Of a DNA stretch of 64,000 nt, positions 1-8,596 are shown piece after piece. Made by a program: the position numbers and the translations under genes. How positions within the stretch are numbered: position 1 is the first letter of the stretch; each line of letters begins with the position of its first letter. The stretch covers positions 1 through 64,000 of the forward strand of contig CAWCLK010000019.1 of assembly GCA_963796225.1 (NCBI GenBank), written 5' to 3'. The DNA comes from CAWCLK01 sp963796225 (lineage in GTDB: Bacteria > Actinomycetota > Nitriliruptoria > Nitriliruptorales > Nitriliruptoraceae). The notes under the pieces are model-generated. The model made no database searches, was not told where the DNA came from, and worked only from the letters and a program-made list of their open reading frames with translations.

Positions 1-163
1 GTGCATGGCCGGGTGCGTGCGGGTCGCGCCCGCCGTTCGGCGCGTGGGCCGCGACGGGACGGGGACCCACCACGGCGGCCAAGCCTAGGGGTCGTGCGGG
101 GGCGGCGGCGCATCGCCCGGGGGCCGTCGGGGGGTGACCGCCCGGTCCTGCGCCGTCCAGACT

Positions 164-181
164 TCGTGAAGGGTTTCACAA
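164..181. promoter_or_regulatory. Rex-like operator
   Basis: The sequence contains GTGAA, four bases, then TTCAC, with flanking T and A positions that also pair. This matches the known actinobacterial Rex operator TGTGAACGCGTTCACA in half-sites and spacing. Rex itself is encoded at 41625-42314. The site lies upstream of whatever leftward operon starts beyond base 1. In Streptomyces, Rex represses the nuo (complex I) operon, and a geranylgeranyl reductase gene commonly precedes nuoA, so a nuo operon off the left edge is my inference. A possible leftward ATG lies at 6-4. Bases 1-219 hold no convincing complete gene. Confidence 0.5.
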
Positions 182-219
182 GGCGTGTGCGGGAGTGTAG
201 GAGCCGATCCCGTCCGCCG

Positions 220-303
220 TCACGTCGGGGCCGCGTGGGCGGTGATCGGGCCACGCGAGTCGACCAGGCACCCGTCGAGGTCGAAGCAGGTGGGTGCGGT
301 CAC
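220..303 (-). pseudogene. HAD-superfamily hydrolase N-terminal fragment
   Basis: A GTG two bases after the geranylgeranyl reductase stop opens a 27-codon frame. It encodes CFDLDGCLVDSRGPIT, the motif I of HAD phosphatases (DxDG with the following L-V-D-S), and then meets TGA. HAD hydrolases of this type are about 200 residues or more, so the body of the protein is missing. I could not find a continuing HAD-like frame in bases 1-219. It may be a decayed remnant of the last gene of this operon. No function is likely. Confidence 0.45.
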
Positions 304-305
304 CC

Positions 306-1583
306 CTACGCGGCCGGGGCCAGGCGCTGCAGCGTGTTGACGATGACGTCCTTGGCGTCCCGCGGGTCACGGTCCGTCAGGTGGGCCATCAGCTTGAGGA
401 CGAGCTCCATCAGCGGCCGGTACGGCATCCCGTACTCGGTGCAGACGTGCATGATCGTGGGGCTGCCGACGATGTGGCTGAACCACTTCCCGAGCGTGTA
501 GTAGCCGCCGATGCGGGCGCGCAGCTCGCGGTCGTACAGGTCCAGCGTGGCGGTGCGGCGGGTGGCGAAGGCGCGGTCGACCACGTCGGCGGCCAGGCGC
601 CCCGCCTCCATCGCGTAGCTGATGCCCTCGCCGTTGAACGGGTTGACCATGCCGCCGGAATCGCCCACCAGCAGCAGGCCCTTGTGGTGGATCGGGGTGC
701 GGTTGAAGCCCATGGGGATCGGGCTGGTGCGCAGGCGTCCGCCGACGCGGTTGGCCTCGGTGGTCCCCCACTGGTCCTCCATGCCGGTCGCCCACGCGGC
801 CAGCATCTTCCGGTAGTTCGTGTTGCGGAAGTCCTTGGAGGTGTTCAGCAGCCCGAGCCCGACGTTGAGCAGGCCGTCGTCGAGCGGGAAGACCCAGCCG
901 TAGCCGCTGAGCAGGTTGCCGTCCGCGTCCTTGAGGTCGAGGAACGAGCTGATCCACGGGTCGTCGGAGCGCGGGGACCGCCAGTAGCCGCGGGCCCCGA
1001 CGGCCATGGGACGGTCGCCGCGGCGCTGCAGGCCGGCGGCGACGCCGAGCTTGGAGGAGGCGCCGTCGGAGGCCACGACGATCGGGGCGCGGACCTCGCC
1101 GGTCGCACCGTCCTCGTCGCGCCACGTGATGCCGGCGACGCGGTCCTGCGTGCGCGGGTCCCGCCACCGCAGTCCCGTCGCGGTGACGCCCTCCCACAGG
1201 GTCGCCCCGTCCTTGACCGCGGTCCGCGCCAGGGTCTCGTCGAGCACCATGCGCGTGGCGGTGCCGCCCCACGACGGCCAGTCGTCCAGGTCGGGCCAGG
1301 GCAGCTGCATGACGGTGTGGCCGCCGTGGATGCGCAGGCCCTGCTGGGTGGCGAAGCCGGCGGCGCGGCCGTGGGCCTCGTCGTCGAGCCCGAGCAGCAG
1401 CAGCTCGTGGATCACCCGGGGCGTCAGCCCGTCCCCGCACACCTTGTCGCGGGGGAAGTGCTCCTTCTCGACCAGGAGCACGTCGCGGCCCGCGCGTGCG
1501 AGCCACGCCGCCGTGGTCGCCCCGCCGGGGCCCGCACCGACGACGACCACGTCGACGTCGGTGACGCGTTCACGAAGGCTCAC
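306..1583 (-). CDS. geranylgeranyl reductase family FAD-dependent oxidoreductase
   Basis: This 425-residue flavoprotein probably saturates isoprenoid double bonds; in actinobacteria the relevant substrate is often the menaquinone side chain (MenJ activity). The FAD-binding Rossmann motif VVGAGPGG lies at about residues 14-21, and the second FAD contact GDSGGMVNPFNGEG lies about 300 residues in, as is typical of the family. I chose the GTG at 1583 because the family motif starts 13 residues later; an in-frame opening continues far upstream but has no protein-like content. It follows the lipoprotein gene on the same strand, near menG, menD, menC and menA, which supports a role in menaquinone maturation. 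The exact substrate is inferred. Confidence 0.85.
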   Translation of the reverse strand: MSLRERVTDVDVVVVGAGPGGATTAAWLARAGRDVLLVEKEHFPRDKVCGDGLTPRVIHELLLLGLDDEAHGRAAGFATQQGLRIHGGHTVMQLPWPDLDDWPSWGGTATRMVLDETLARTAVKDGATLWEGVTATGLRWRDPRTQDRVAGITWRDEDGATGEVRAPIVVASDGASSKLGVAAGLQRRGDRPMAVGARGYWRSPRSDDPWISSFLDLKDADGNLLSGYGWVFPLDDGLLNVGLGLLNTSKDFRNTNYRKMLAAWATGMEDQWGTTEANRVGGRLRTSPIPMGFNRTPIHHKGLLLVGDSGGMVNPFNGEGISYAMEAGRLAADVVDRAFATRRTATLDLYDRELRARIGGYYTLGKWFSHIVGSPTIMHVCTEYGMPYRPLMELVLKLMAHLTDRDPRDAKDVIVNTLQRLAPAA

Positions 1584-1651
1584 GGCGAGGTCCTGCGCAT
1601 CGGGAGACGGCGGGGCATGGGGGTCGGGCGATGGGGGTTCGAGGCCGCACC

Positions 1652-1657
1652 AGTCTA
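1652..1657 (-). promoter_or_regulatory. candidate -10 box TAGACT
   Basis: TAGACT lies 69 bases upstream of the geranylgeranyl reductase start. It matches the TAnnCT pattern that recurs upstream of many genes here. Its first three bases are also the TAG stop of the lipoprotein gene, so chance cannot be excluded. Confidence 0.3.
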
Positions 1658-2671
1658 CGGAGCAGCCGGGGAGGCGGATTCGTCGGACGTCGGCGGCGGG
1701 GTGCGCAGCAGCTGGGCCAGGCCCGTGGTCAGCTCGGCACTGGGCACCGTCACCAGCGCGTCGGGCGGCTCGGGCACCGTGGGATCGCCGTGGTCGGACA
1801 GCTCGAGGCGCAGCTCGAGGGACCCCGGGACGTCCTCGCCGGCCTCGCGCGCCCCCTCGGCGACGTCGAAGACGATGGATTCGACCACCCCGTCGCGCGT
1901 CGTGACGTCGCCCGTCACCACCTCGGGCAGGGCGGCCAGCCCGTCCTCGAGCGCGGTGACGTCCACGTCGCCGCCGAGCCGGGCCAGGGCGCGCAGCAGC
2001 GCCCGCACCCGCAGGTCCACGCGCAGGGTGGCCGAGCCGTCCTGCTCGGTGCGGTCGGTGACGGTCAGGTACTCGGCCACCACGTCGGGCAGCGGCGTCG
2101 CGAGGTCCGAGGCCGTGGCCTCGTCCGCGGCGGCGTCGTCCTCGGCGCCACCGGCCAGGCCCGTCAGGGTGCTGGCGTCGAACGCCCCGGTCACGCCGAC
2201 CCAGGCACCGTCGAACAGCGCCCCGATCGCCGCCACCACGGCGTCGGACTGGCCGGTCTGCACGGCCATGCCCAGCAACCGCCCCTCGAGCTCGGGCGTG
2301 GCCACGGCGGCCAGCGGGCCGTCCCCGGCCGCGATCCGCAGGAACACCTGGTCGTCGGCGAAGCGCCACACCTGCAGCAGCGGCTCGGTGCCCATCGCGC
2401 TGACGTCGACGGTGACGGTGCCGTCGGCCACCACGCCCCGGACGTCGAACAGGTTCAGGCGGGCCGCCACCGTCCCGAGGTCGGACCCGAGCGCCTCGAG
2501 CGCCTCACGGTCGGCCTCGGCGGCCAACCGGTACGCGAACGAGCCCGCCAGCGTGTCCTCGACGGTCTGGACGAGGGCGTCCTCGGGATCGGCCGGTTCC
2601 GGGTCGGACGTGCACGCCCCCGCCAGCAGCGCCACGGCCAGCAGGGCGGCCAGGAAGCGGCGCGCGGTCAT
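1655..2671 (-). CDS. predicted lipoprotein (338 aa)
   Basis: The protein begins with a basic n-region, a hydrophobic stretch and the lipobox LLAGAC, so Cys20 is the likely lipidation site and the mature protein is outside the membrane. The remaining 318 residues are acidic, with alternating hydrophobic positions, and end in an Ala/Pro/Ser-rich tail. The size and layout resemble actinobacterial LppX/LprG-like lipid-binding lipoproteins, but I see no diagnostic motif, so the family is not assigned. Its ATG overlaps the menG stop (ATGA), so it is translationally coupled to menG. Confidence 0.8.
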   Translation of the reverse strand: MTARRFLAALLAVALLAGACTSDPEPADPEDALVQTVEDTLAGSFAYRLAAEADREALEALGSDLGTVAARLNLFDVRGVVADGTVTVDVSAMGTEPLLQVWRFADDQVFLRIAAGDGPLAAVATPELEGRLLGMAVQTGQSDAVVAAIGALFDGAWVGVTGAFDASTLTGLAGGAEDDAAADEATASDLATPLPDVVAEYLTVTDRTEQDGSATLRVDLRVRALLRALARLGGDVDVTALEDGLAALPEVVTGDVTTRDGVVESIVFDVAEGAREAGEDVPGSLELRLELSDHGDPTVPEPPDALVTVPSAELTTGLAQLLRTPPPTSDESASPAAP

Positions 2672-3411
2672 CCGCGACGCGTCGCGCGGTGCACGGCGAC
2701 GATGCCGCCCGACAGGTCCTTGACCCCCACGTCCTGCCAGCCGGCGTCCTGCATCCAGCCGGCGATGGTCCGGCGGTCGGGCCACTGCTGGATCGACTCG
2801 GCCAGGTAGGTGTAGGCGGGGGCGTCCGAGGAGACCACCCGGGCGATCCGCGGCAGTGCCCCCACGAGGTAGCGCAGGTAGATCGTGCGGAACGTCGCGT
2901 TGGTCGGGGCGGCGAACTCGCAGACCACCAGCGTCCCGCCGGGGCGGGTCACCCGTGCGAACTCGGCCAGCGCCCGTTCGGGGTCGGGGATGTTGCGCAG
3001 CCCGAAGGAGATCGTGACCCCGTCGACGGCGGCGTCGGCGATGGGGAGGTGCTGGGCGTCGCCGTTGACCCACGCGACGTCGGGCAGGCCCCGTCGGGCC
3101 CCCTCGGCGAGCATGTTGAACGACAGGTCCAGTGCCGTGACGTGCCGCGCGCCGTGCGCCAGCAGCTGCTGGGCGACGTTGCCGGGGCCCGCGGCGACGT
3201 CGAGGAAGGTCCGGCCGGACGGTCGGGCGGCCCGGGCCACGACCCGCCGCCAGTGCGCGTCCTGGCCGAGCGACAGCACGGCGTTGGCCAGGTCGTAGCG
3301 GGGCGCGACCCGGTCGAACATGGCCTGGACCAGGGCCTCCTGCTTGCCCTCCCGCCCCGCGGCGGGCAGGGCGGACGCGCCGGTGTCCTGGGGGTCGACC
3401 CGGGTGGGCAC
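2668..3411 (-). CDS. menG: demethylmenaquinone methyltransferase
   Basis: MenG/UbiE methylates demethylmenaquinol with S-adenosylmethionine in the last ring step of menaquinone synthesis. The 247-residue product has the SAM-binding motif FLDVAAGPGNVAQ, the acidic residue of motif II in VTALDLSFNML, and the family signature FGLRNIPDPERALAEF. The GTG at 3411 is chosen because an AAGGA ribosome-binding site lies seven bases upstream; a longer in-frame opening exists. It is the first gene of a leftward set with the lipoprotein and geranylgeranyl reductase, and it diverges from the gene at 3539. Confidence 0.93.
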   Translation of the reverse strand: MPTRVDPQDTGASALPAAGREGKQEALVQAMFDRVAPRYDLANAVLSLGQDAHWRRVVARAARPSGRTFLDVAAGPGNVAQQLLAHGARHVTALDLSFNMLAEGARRGLPDVAWVNGDAQHLPIADAAVDGVTISFGLRNIPDPERALAEFARVTRPGGTLVVCEFAAPTNATFRTIYLRYLVGALPRIARVVSSDAPAYTYLAESIQQWPDRRTIAGWMQDAGWQDVGVKDLSGGIVAVHRATRRG

Positions 3412-3473
3412 AGGGTGGTCCTTGAGTTTCCGGCGACAGGTGCCGTAGTTGAGAGGGAGGCTGGTGAGCCCGC

Positions 3474-3479
3474 AGGCTA
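3474..3479 (-). promoter_or_regulatory. candidate -10 box TAGCCT for menG
   Basis: TAGCCT lies in the 127-base divergent region between menG and the gene at 3539, about 62 bases before the menG start. It is one of the recurring TAnnCT boxes in intergenic positions here. No clear -35 element is visible. Confidence 0.4.
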
Positions 3480-3538
3480 CCCCCGGGTCCCCCACCGGCC
3501 CCCGGACGATCCTCGAGTCGACGACCTGGAGCCCTGAG

Positions 3539-4673
3539 GTGTCACGCGCCTACTGCCTGACGTGCAACGAGCAGGTGCACGAGACCGCCGGCGGCACGTG
3601 CCCGCTGGGCCACCCCGTGACCGCCCCGGACCACGGTCCGGAGCCGTGGGTGGGCTTCGCCGGGACCGGGCGGTCCCGCGTCGCGACCGACGAGATCGAG
3701 GACCACGACGTCCCGATGGAACGCATCGACCCCGCGGGGCGCCCGGTCGCCCACGCCGGCGTCAACGGCCACAACGGCGCCGCCCACAACGGCACCGACC
3801 AACGGCCACGCGCTGGGTGGCGGCCACGGCGGCAGCGACCCCTTCCCGTCCACCTTCGGCCACCGGTCGTCCTTCCACGACGACGCGCCGTCCGTCCCGA
3901 CCGAGCGCGCCCCGGCCGACAGCCAGGCGGCCGACGACCTCGCCGCGCTGCTGGCCGACGCCCTGGACGAGGAGACCCCGCCGGCCCCCCGGGACGACAC
4001 CCCCGCCGACGACACCCTCTGGGACGACGCCCCCCGGGACGACGCCCCGGCGGACGCCGACTGGGGCGACCTGGCCAGCCTGGCCGCGGAGCTCCAGCTC
4101 GACGCCGACCAGGACACCGACGACGGCCCGGCCCCCGCGGCCCCGGAACCGTCGGCCGCGCCCGAGGCGGAGGTCGACGACCGCACCCAGGACTTCGACG
4201 AGGCCGCGATCGACTCGGCCGACATCGACGCGCTGCTGGCCGAGCTGACCGGCGGTCACGACGCCCTCGCCGGCGACGTCGCCGCTTCGACCCCGCCGCC
4301 GGCGCCGGAGCCCCCCGCCGCCCCGCAGCCGCCCGCGCCGGTCGCTCCCGAGCCCGCCCCCGCACCTGCCACGGAGCCCGCCCCCGAGGCGGCCGCCCCG
4401 CCACCACCGCCGCCGGCCCCGCCGATCCCCGAGCCCGTGCCGGTCTCGGACTCGATCCCGCCGCTGAACGACGTACGCTCCGCCCCACCGGCGGTCGCCG
4501 ACCTCCCCGACGCGTGGGCGGACGACGACTTCGGGGACCTCGACCACGACGACGCGGCCGAGGCCACCCCGGTGGACCTGACCAACTTCACCGCACGCGG
4601 CCGCCGCGTCGGTGGGGGCGGGTCGTCCTCGGCGAAGAAGAGCCGCCGGACGTTCGGACGCAAGAAGGGGTGA
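3539..4673 (+). CDS. zinc-ribbon-like, acidic proline-rich protein (frameshifted)
   Basis: The N-terminus has the pattern CxxC followed by CxxGH (YCLTCNEQ ... CPLGHPV), a likely metal-binding knuckle. After about 85 codons the reading frame shifts by one at about 3798-3801. The next frame continues with an acidic region rich in Asp, Glu, Pro and Ala and ends in a basic tail (KKSRRTFGRKKG). The two halves read smoothly if one base is removed, so I annotate one gene of about 378 codons. It sits two bases before the next gene and diverges from menG. No enzyme family is recognisable; a scaffold or regulatory role is possible. Confidence 0.6.
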
Positions 4674-4674
4674 C

Positions 4675-5190
4675 GTGACAGCCGACCCGGTCGACGCCGC
4701 GCTCATCGAGGCCCTGTCGACCGCGACCGGCCCCACGGACGCCGACGGCGGACTGACGCTCGACCAGCTGGCCGAGCGTGCCGGCCTGCCCGCCACGGTG
4801 GTCGAGGCCGTGGCCCGCGAGGGGCTCCTGCACCCGGCCCCCGGCAGCGACCCGCCGCGCTTCTCCGAGGACGACCTCACGGTGCTGCGCGCCGGGACGA
4901 CGCTGCTCGAGGCCGGCCTGCCGCTGGGCGAGCTGCTCGACCTGGCCCGGCAGACCGACCAGACCCTGCGCGAGCTGGCCGACCACGCGGTGGAGGTGTT
5001 CCTGCACTTCGTGCGGGACCCGGTCCGCGGCACGGCCGAGGACACCGACGAGGCCGCCGACCAGCTGGTGGCCGCGTTCCGGTCCATGCTGCCGGCCACC
5101 GGCGAACTGGTCGGGGCCCACTTCCGCCGGCTGCTCGTGGCCGCCGCCCGCACGCGGGTGGAGGACCAGGGAGCCGACGGGGCACCCTGA
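4675..5190 (+). CDS. MerR-like helix-turn-helix regulator
   Basis: This 171-residue protein has an N-terminal winged-helix signature (LTLDQLAERAGLPATVVEAVAREGL) followed by FSEDDLTVLRAGTTLLEAG, the layout of the MerR DNA-binding domain. The C-terminal 90 residues are helical and hydrophilic, with no visible metal-binding cysteines, so the effector is unknown. The GTG start lies one base after the upstream stop, indicating coupling. It precedes menF by 26 bases and could regulate the local menaquinone genes; that is inference from position. Confidence 0.75.
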   Translation: MTADPVDAALIEALSTATGPTDADGGLTLDQLAERAGLPATVVEAVAREGLLHPAPGSDPPRFSEDDLTVLRAGTTLLEAGLPLGELLDLARQTDQTLRELADHAVEVFLHFVRDPVRGTAEDTDEAADQLVAAFRSMLPATGELVGAHFRRLLVAAARTRVEDQGADGAP

Positions 5191-5216
5191 CCCGTCGAGC
5201 CGACAGGACCTCCCCC

Positions 5217-6455
5217 GTGCCCACCACGCGCCTCACCGTCACCACGCGCCCGCTGGACGACCCCCGGCCGCTCGTCGAGCTGCTGCCCGTGGACGACGGG
5301 ATGCTGTGGTCGCAGCGGGGCGACGGGCTGGTGGGCTGGGGCACCGCCGTGCGGCTCGGACCCGGCACCGGACCGGACCGCTTCGCACGCGCCGAGCAGG
5401 CCCTGGCGGACCTCGCGGCCCACGCCCACCTCGACGACGCCGTCGGCGTGCCCGGCGGCGGCCTGACGGCCTTCGCCAGCTTCACCTTCGACCCGCGGAC
5501 CGCGGGGTCGGTGCTGGTGGTGCCCCGGCAGGTCGTCGGTCGCCGCGACGGGGTCACGTGGCAGACCCGCATCGACGCCCCGGACCTGGTCGACGACGTG
5601 CCCGAACCGGCCTCCCTGCCCCTGCCCGAACCGGTCCGCGACCGGGTCCGGTTCGCCGGGTCGTCGCTGCCGGACGTGCAGTGGCTCGACGCCGTGGCGC
5701 AGGCCGTCAAGGAGATCGGGGCGGGCCGGCTCGACAAGGTGGTGCTCGCCCGTGACCATGCCGTGTGGTCCCACCACCGGCTCGACCCCCGCTGGTTGGC
5801 GGGGCGGCTGGCCCGGCGCTTCCCGGACTGCTTCACGTTCCTCGTCGACTCGCTGATCGGGGCCACGCCGGAGCTGCTGGTGCGGCGCCGGGGCCGCGAG
5901 GTGCTGTCGGTCTCCCTGGCGGGCAGCGCCCCGCGCGGGGCCGACGAGGCCGCCGACGCCGCCGCGGGTGCGGCCCTGCTGGCCAGCGACAAGGACCAGC
6001 GTGAGCACGCCTTCGCCGCCCGGTCGGTGGCCGCGGCCCTGACCCCGGTGTGCGCGACGTCGCAGGTCTCGCCCGAACCGTTCCTGCTGCGACTCGACAA
6101 CGTCCAGCACCTGGCCACCGAGGTGCGCGGCACGCTGGCCGAGGACCTGTCGGTGCTGTCGCTGGTCGACCGGCTGCATCCCACCGCCGCGGTGGGCGGC
6201 ACCCCGCGCGACCGCGCGCTGGACCTCATCCGACGGCTCGAGGGGATGGACCGCGGCCGGTACGCCGGCCCGGTGGGCTGGGTCGCCGCCGACGGCGACG
6301 GCGAGTTCGGCATCGCGCTGCGCTGCGCCGAGCTGTCGGGGGCACGCGCACGCCTGTTCGCCGGGGCCGGTGTGGTCGAGGGGTCGCTGCCCGAGGACGA
6401 GCTCGAGGAGACCCGCGTGAAGCTGCGGGCGATGCAGGGGGCACTGGACGCATGA
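5217..6455 (+). CDS. menF: isochorismate synthase
   Basis: MenF isomerises chorismate to isochorismate, the committed step to menaquinone. The 412-residue protein shows the chorismate-binding fold in its C-terminal two-thirds: LDKVVLARD, ATPELLV, the HPTAAVGGTP motif, RYAGPVGW and GAGVVEGS. An AGGA ribosome-binding site precedes the GTG start. The variable N-terminal 160 residues resemble the family's first domain. The position next to menD, menC, menA and menE favours the menaquinone role over siderophore (EntC) use. Its TGA overlaps the ATG of the next gene. Confidence 0.92.
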   Translation: MPTTRLTVTTRPLDDPRPLVELLPVDDGMLWSQRGDGLVGWGTAVRLGPGTGPDRFARAEQALADLAAHAHLDDAVGVPGGGLTAFASFTFDPRTAGSVLVVPRQVVGRRDGVTWQTRIDAPDLVDDVPEPASLPLPEPVRDRVRFAGSSLPDVQWLDAVAQAVKEIGAGRLDKVVLARDHAVWSHHRLDPRWLAGRLARRFPDCFTFLVDSLIGATPELLVRRRGREVLSVSLAGSAPRGADEAADAAAGAALLASDKDQREHAFAARSVAAALTPVCATSQVSPEPFLLRLDNVQHLATEVRGTLAEDLSVLSLVDRLHPTAAVGGTPRDRALDLIRRLEGMDRGRYAGPVGWVAADGDGEFGIALRCAELSGARARLFAGAGVVEGSLPEDELEETRVKLRAMQGALDA

Positions 6456-7048
6456 CCGCGCAACCTCCCCCGCCGCCCCCGCCACCCGGCGGTCCCCCAC
6501 CACCCCCCTCGTCGCCGTCGCCGTCGCCCGGGCCGGCGCCCCGCCCCGCCGACCGCGGGCCCGCGCCGATCGTGCCCGAGGGCGACCAGCCGCTCGCCCC
6601 GCGCGTGGTCACGCTGTGGCGCGCCGCCGGGCTCGTGCCCGCCGGCCTGCTGGTGCTGGTGGGACTGGTCGTGGGCGCGGCCCTGGGCGGGCTGGCCTGG
6701 CTGCTCCCCCTGGTGGCCCTGGTGCTGGCCATCGTGCTGGTCGGCGTGCTGCCCACCCTGCGGTACCGGCGGTGGCGGTGGCGGATGACCGCCCGCGCGC
6801 TGGAGCTCGAGCACGGCGTCGTGGTCCGTCAGGTCCGGGCCCTGCCCTACTTCCGGATCCAGCACATCGACGTCCAGCACGGCCCGCTGGACCGGTGGCT
6901 CGGGCTGGCCCGGCTCGAGGTCCACACCGCGTCGGTGACCGCGACCCTGCCGGGGCTGCCCGCCGACCAGGCCCCCGGCGTGCGGGCCGCGCTGCTGCAG
7001 CTTGCCGGGGCGGCGGTCGAGGGCACCGCCGGCGACGACGCGGTGTGA
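6452..7048 (+). CDS. PH-domain (bPH2, YdbS-like) membrane protein
   Basis: The 198-residue product starts with a Pro-rich cytoplasmic segment of about 40 residues, then has two closely spaced hydrophobic helices (about residues 55-110) and a bacterial PH-like (DUF304) domain with the pattern YFRIQHIDVQHGPLDRWLGLA. Such proteins occur in pairs with a longer YdbT-like partner, which is exactly the next gene. It overlaps menF by four bases and the next gene by four. The family is widespread and poorly characterised; a membrane or envelope role is inferred. Confidence 0.82.
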   Translation: MTAQPPPPPPPPGGPPPPPSSPSPSPGPAPRPADRGPAPIVPEGDQPLAPRVVTLWRAAGLVPAGLLVLVGLVVGAALGGLAWLLPLVALVLAIVLVGVLPTLRYRRWRWRMTARALELEHGVVVRQVRALPYFRIQHIDVQHGPLDRWLGLARLEVHTASVTATLPGLPADQAPGVRAALLQLAGAAVEGTAGDDAV

Positions 7049-8577
7049 GCCAGCTCCCCCCGCCCCCACCCCGTCCGGGACCCGCCCGGGACTGGGACCC
7101 GCCCGACAGCGCCCCGCGCCAGCTGTCACCGCTCAGCATGGTCGCCGGCCTGGACCCCCGCAGCCTCGTGTTCGGGGCGATCGCGATCGCGTCCGCCGGA
7201 CCGGCGGCGCTGGTGATCGTGCCCGTGCTGGCGATCGTGGCCGTGGTGCAGGTCCTGCAGTGGCAGGCGTTCCGCTACGGGTTCGACGGGGAGGTCGTGC
7301 GCGTGCAGCAGGGCGTGCTGCAGCGCCGGACCCGCAGCATCGACGTGGCTCGGATCCAGCAGGTCGAGGTGGACCAGCCCCTGGTGCACCGGGTCCTCGG
7401 GCTGGCGGTGCTGCGGCTGGAGACGGCCAGCGAGGGTGGCGAGACCGAGGTCGAGCTGAACGGGGTCACGCTGGCGGAGGCCGAGGCACTGCGTGCCGCG
7501 CTGCGCCCCGCCGCGGCGGCAGCCCGCGCGGGGGCCCCCGGGACGACCGCGGACGCCGCCCCTCCCCCGCCCGCCACCACGATCCTCGAGGTGCCGTCCC
7601 GGGACCTGGCCCTGTCGGCCGTGACCGGCGCCCAGCTGCTGGCGCTGCCCGCCGCACTGGCCGTGCTCGCGGACACCGTGTTCGACCTCGGCGCCGAGGA
7701 CGACGTCGGGTCCACGGTGGTCGGGCTGGCCCAGGGCAGCGGCCTGGCCGTGCTGATCCTGCTGGGGGCGGTGATCGCGTTCGGGGCGGCCGTGGTCGCG
7801 GCGGTCCTGCGCGACGGCGGGTACCGCGTGGACCTGCGCGGGGACGACCTGGTGATCCGCCGGGGGTTGCTGACCACCCGCGAGACCGTGCTGCCGCGGC
7901 ACCGGGTCCAGGTGGTCGAGGTCCGCCAGAACTGGCTGCGGCGTGCGCTGGGGGTCGCGACGGTCCACGTCCGCTCGGCCGGCGGCGGGGCGGCTCGCGA
8001 CGAGGCGCGACGGATCCAGGTGCCGCTCGTGCGGGACGGGCGTGACCTCGACCGCCTGCTGGAGGCCATGGTCCCGGGTCGGCCCCACAGCTCGGGGTTC
8101 CGGCACCACCCGCCGGCCGCCCGGCGCCGGTCCATGGTGCGCGGGACCCTGCGCTTCGGCGTGCTGGCCGTGCCACTGGCACTGGTCGCTGCCGGGATGT
8201 GGCTGGTGCAGGACGTCGAGGGACTCGGGGCGGCGGTGCTGCCCTGGCAGGCCGTGGGCGTCGCTGCCGTGGTCGTGCTGGCCCTGGGCCCCGTGCTGGG
8301 CCTGGCCGAGTACGGCCACCTCGCCCACGCGCTGGGCGAGAAGGTGCTGGTCAGCCGGCACGGGGCGCTGGGCGTGACCACGGCCTTCGCCCCGCTGCGG
8401 CGGCTGCAGGGCGTCACCCAGACCGACAGCCCCTTCCAGCGCCGCCTGGACCTGGCCAGCGTCACCGGCCACCTCGCCGGGGCGGGCGCCACGACCAGCG
8501 TGGTCGTGCTCGACGTCGACCGTGCCACGGCCGCCGACCTGCGGATCGCGTTGACCGAGGCCGCGGCCCACGGGTGA
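7045..8577 (+). CDS. multi-PH-domain (YdbT-like) membrane protein
   Basis: This 510-residue protein contains repeated bPH2 domains with paired transmembrane helices. Domain 1 shows the motif IDVARIQQVEVDQPLVHRVL and domain 2 shows LPRHRVQVVEVRQNWLRRAL; a third degenerate copy (LRRLQGVTQTDSPFQRRL) lies near the C-terminus. The GTG start overlaps the TGA of its shorter partner (GTGTGA), so the two are translated together. The pair is known from many actinobacteria and firmicutes. Its function is not established. Confidence 0.82.
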   Translation: MSQLPPPPPRPGPARDWDPPDSAPRQLSPLSMVAGLDPRSLVFGAIAIASAGPAALVIVPVLAIVAVVQVLQWQAFRYGFDGEVVRVQQGVLQRRTRSIDVARIQQVEVDQPLVHRVLGLAVLRLETASEGGETEVELNGVTLAEAEALRAALRPAAAAARAGAPGTTADAAPPPPATTILEVPSRDLALSAVTGAQLLALPAALAVLADTVFDLGAEDDVGSTVVGLAQGSGLAVLILLGAVIAFGAAVVAAVLRDGGYRVDLRGDDLVIRRGLLTTRETVLPRHRVQVVEVRQNWLRRALGVATVHVRSAGGGAARDEARRIQVPLVRDGRDLDRLLEAMVPGRPHSSGFRHHPPAARRRSMVRGTLRFGVLAVPLALVAAGMWLVQDVEGLGAAVLPWQAVGVAAVVVLALGPVLGLAEYGHLAHALGEKVLVSRHGALGVTTAFAPLRRLQGVTQTDSPFQRRLDLASVTGHLAGAGATTSVVVLDVDRATAADLRIALTEAAAHG

Positions 8578-8596
8578 CCGCCGGCGCCGGGTCGGG

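Noticed and set aside
306..2369. A 687-residue version of geranylgeranyl reductase
   Set aside because: The extra N-terminal part is an out-of-frame read of the lipoprotein gene. The family motif begins 13 residues after the GTG at 1583.
294..2723. Very long open frame on the plus strand, opposite geranylgeranyl reductase and the lipoprotein gene
   Set aside because: In DNA this rich in G and C, antisense frames lack stops. The product has low complexity and no motif, while the minus strand encodes clear families.
3762..6503. 913-codon minus-strand frame opposite the menF region
   Set aside because: It is an antisense shadow of the acidic protein, the regulator and menF, with no recognisable domain.
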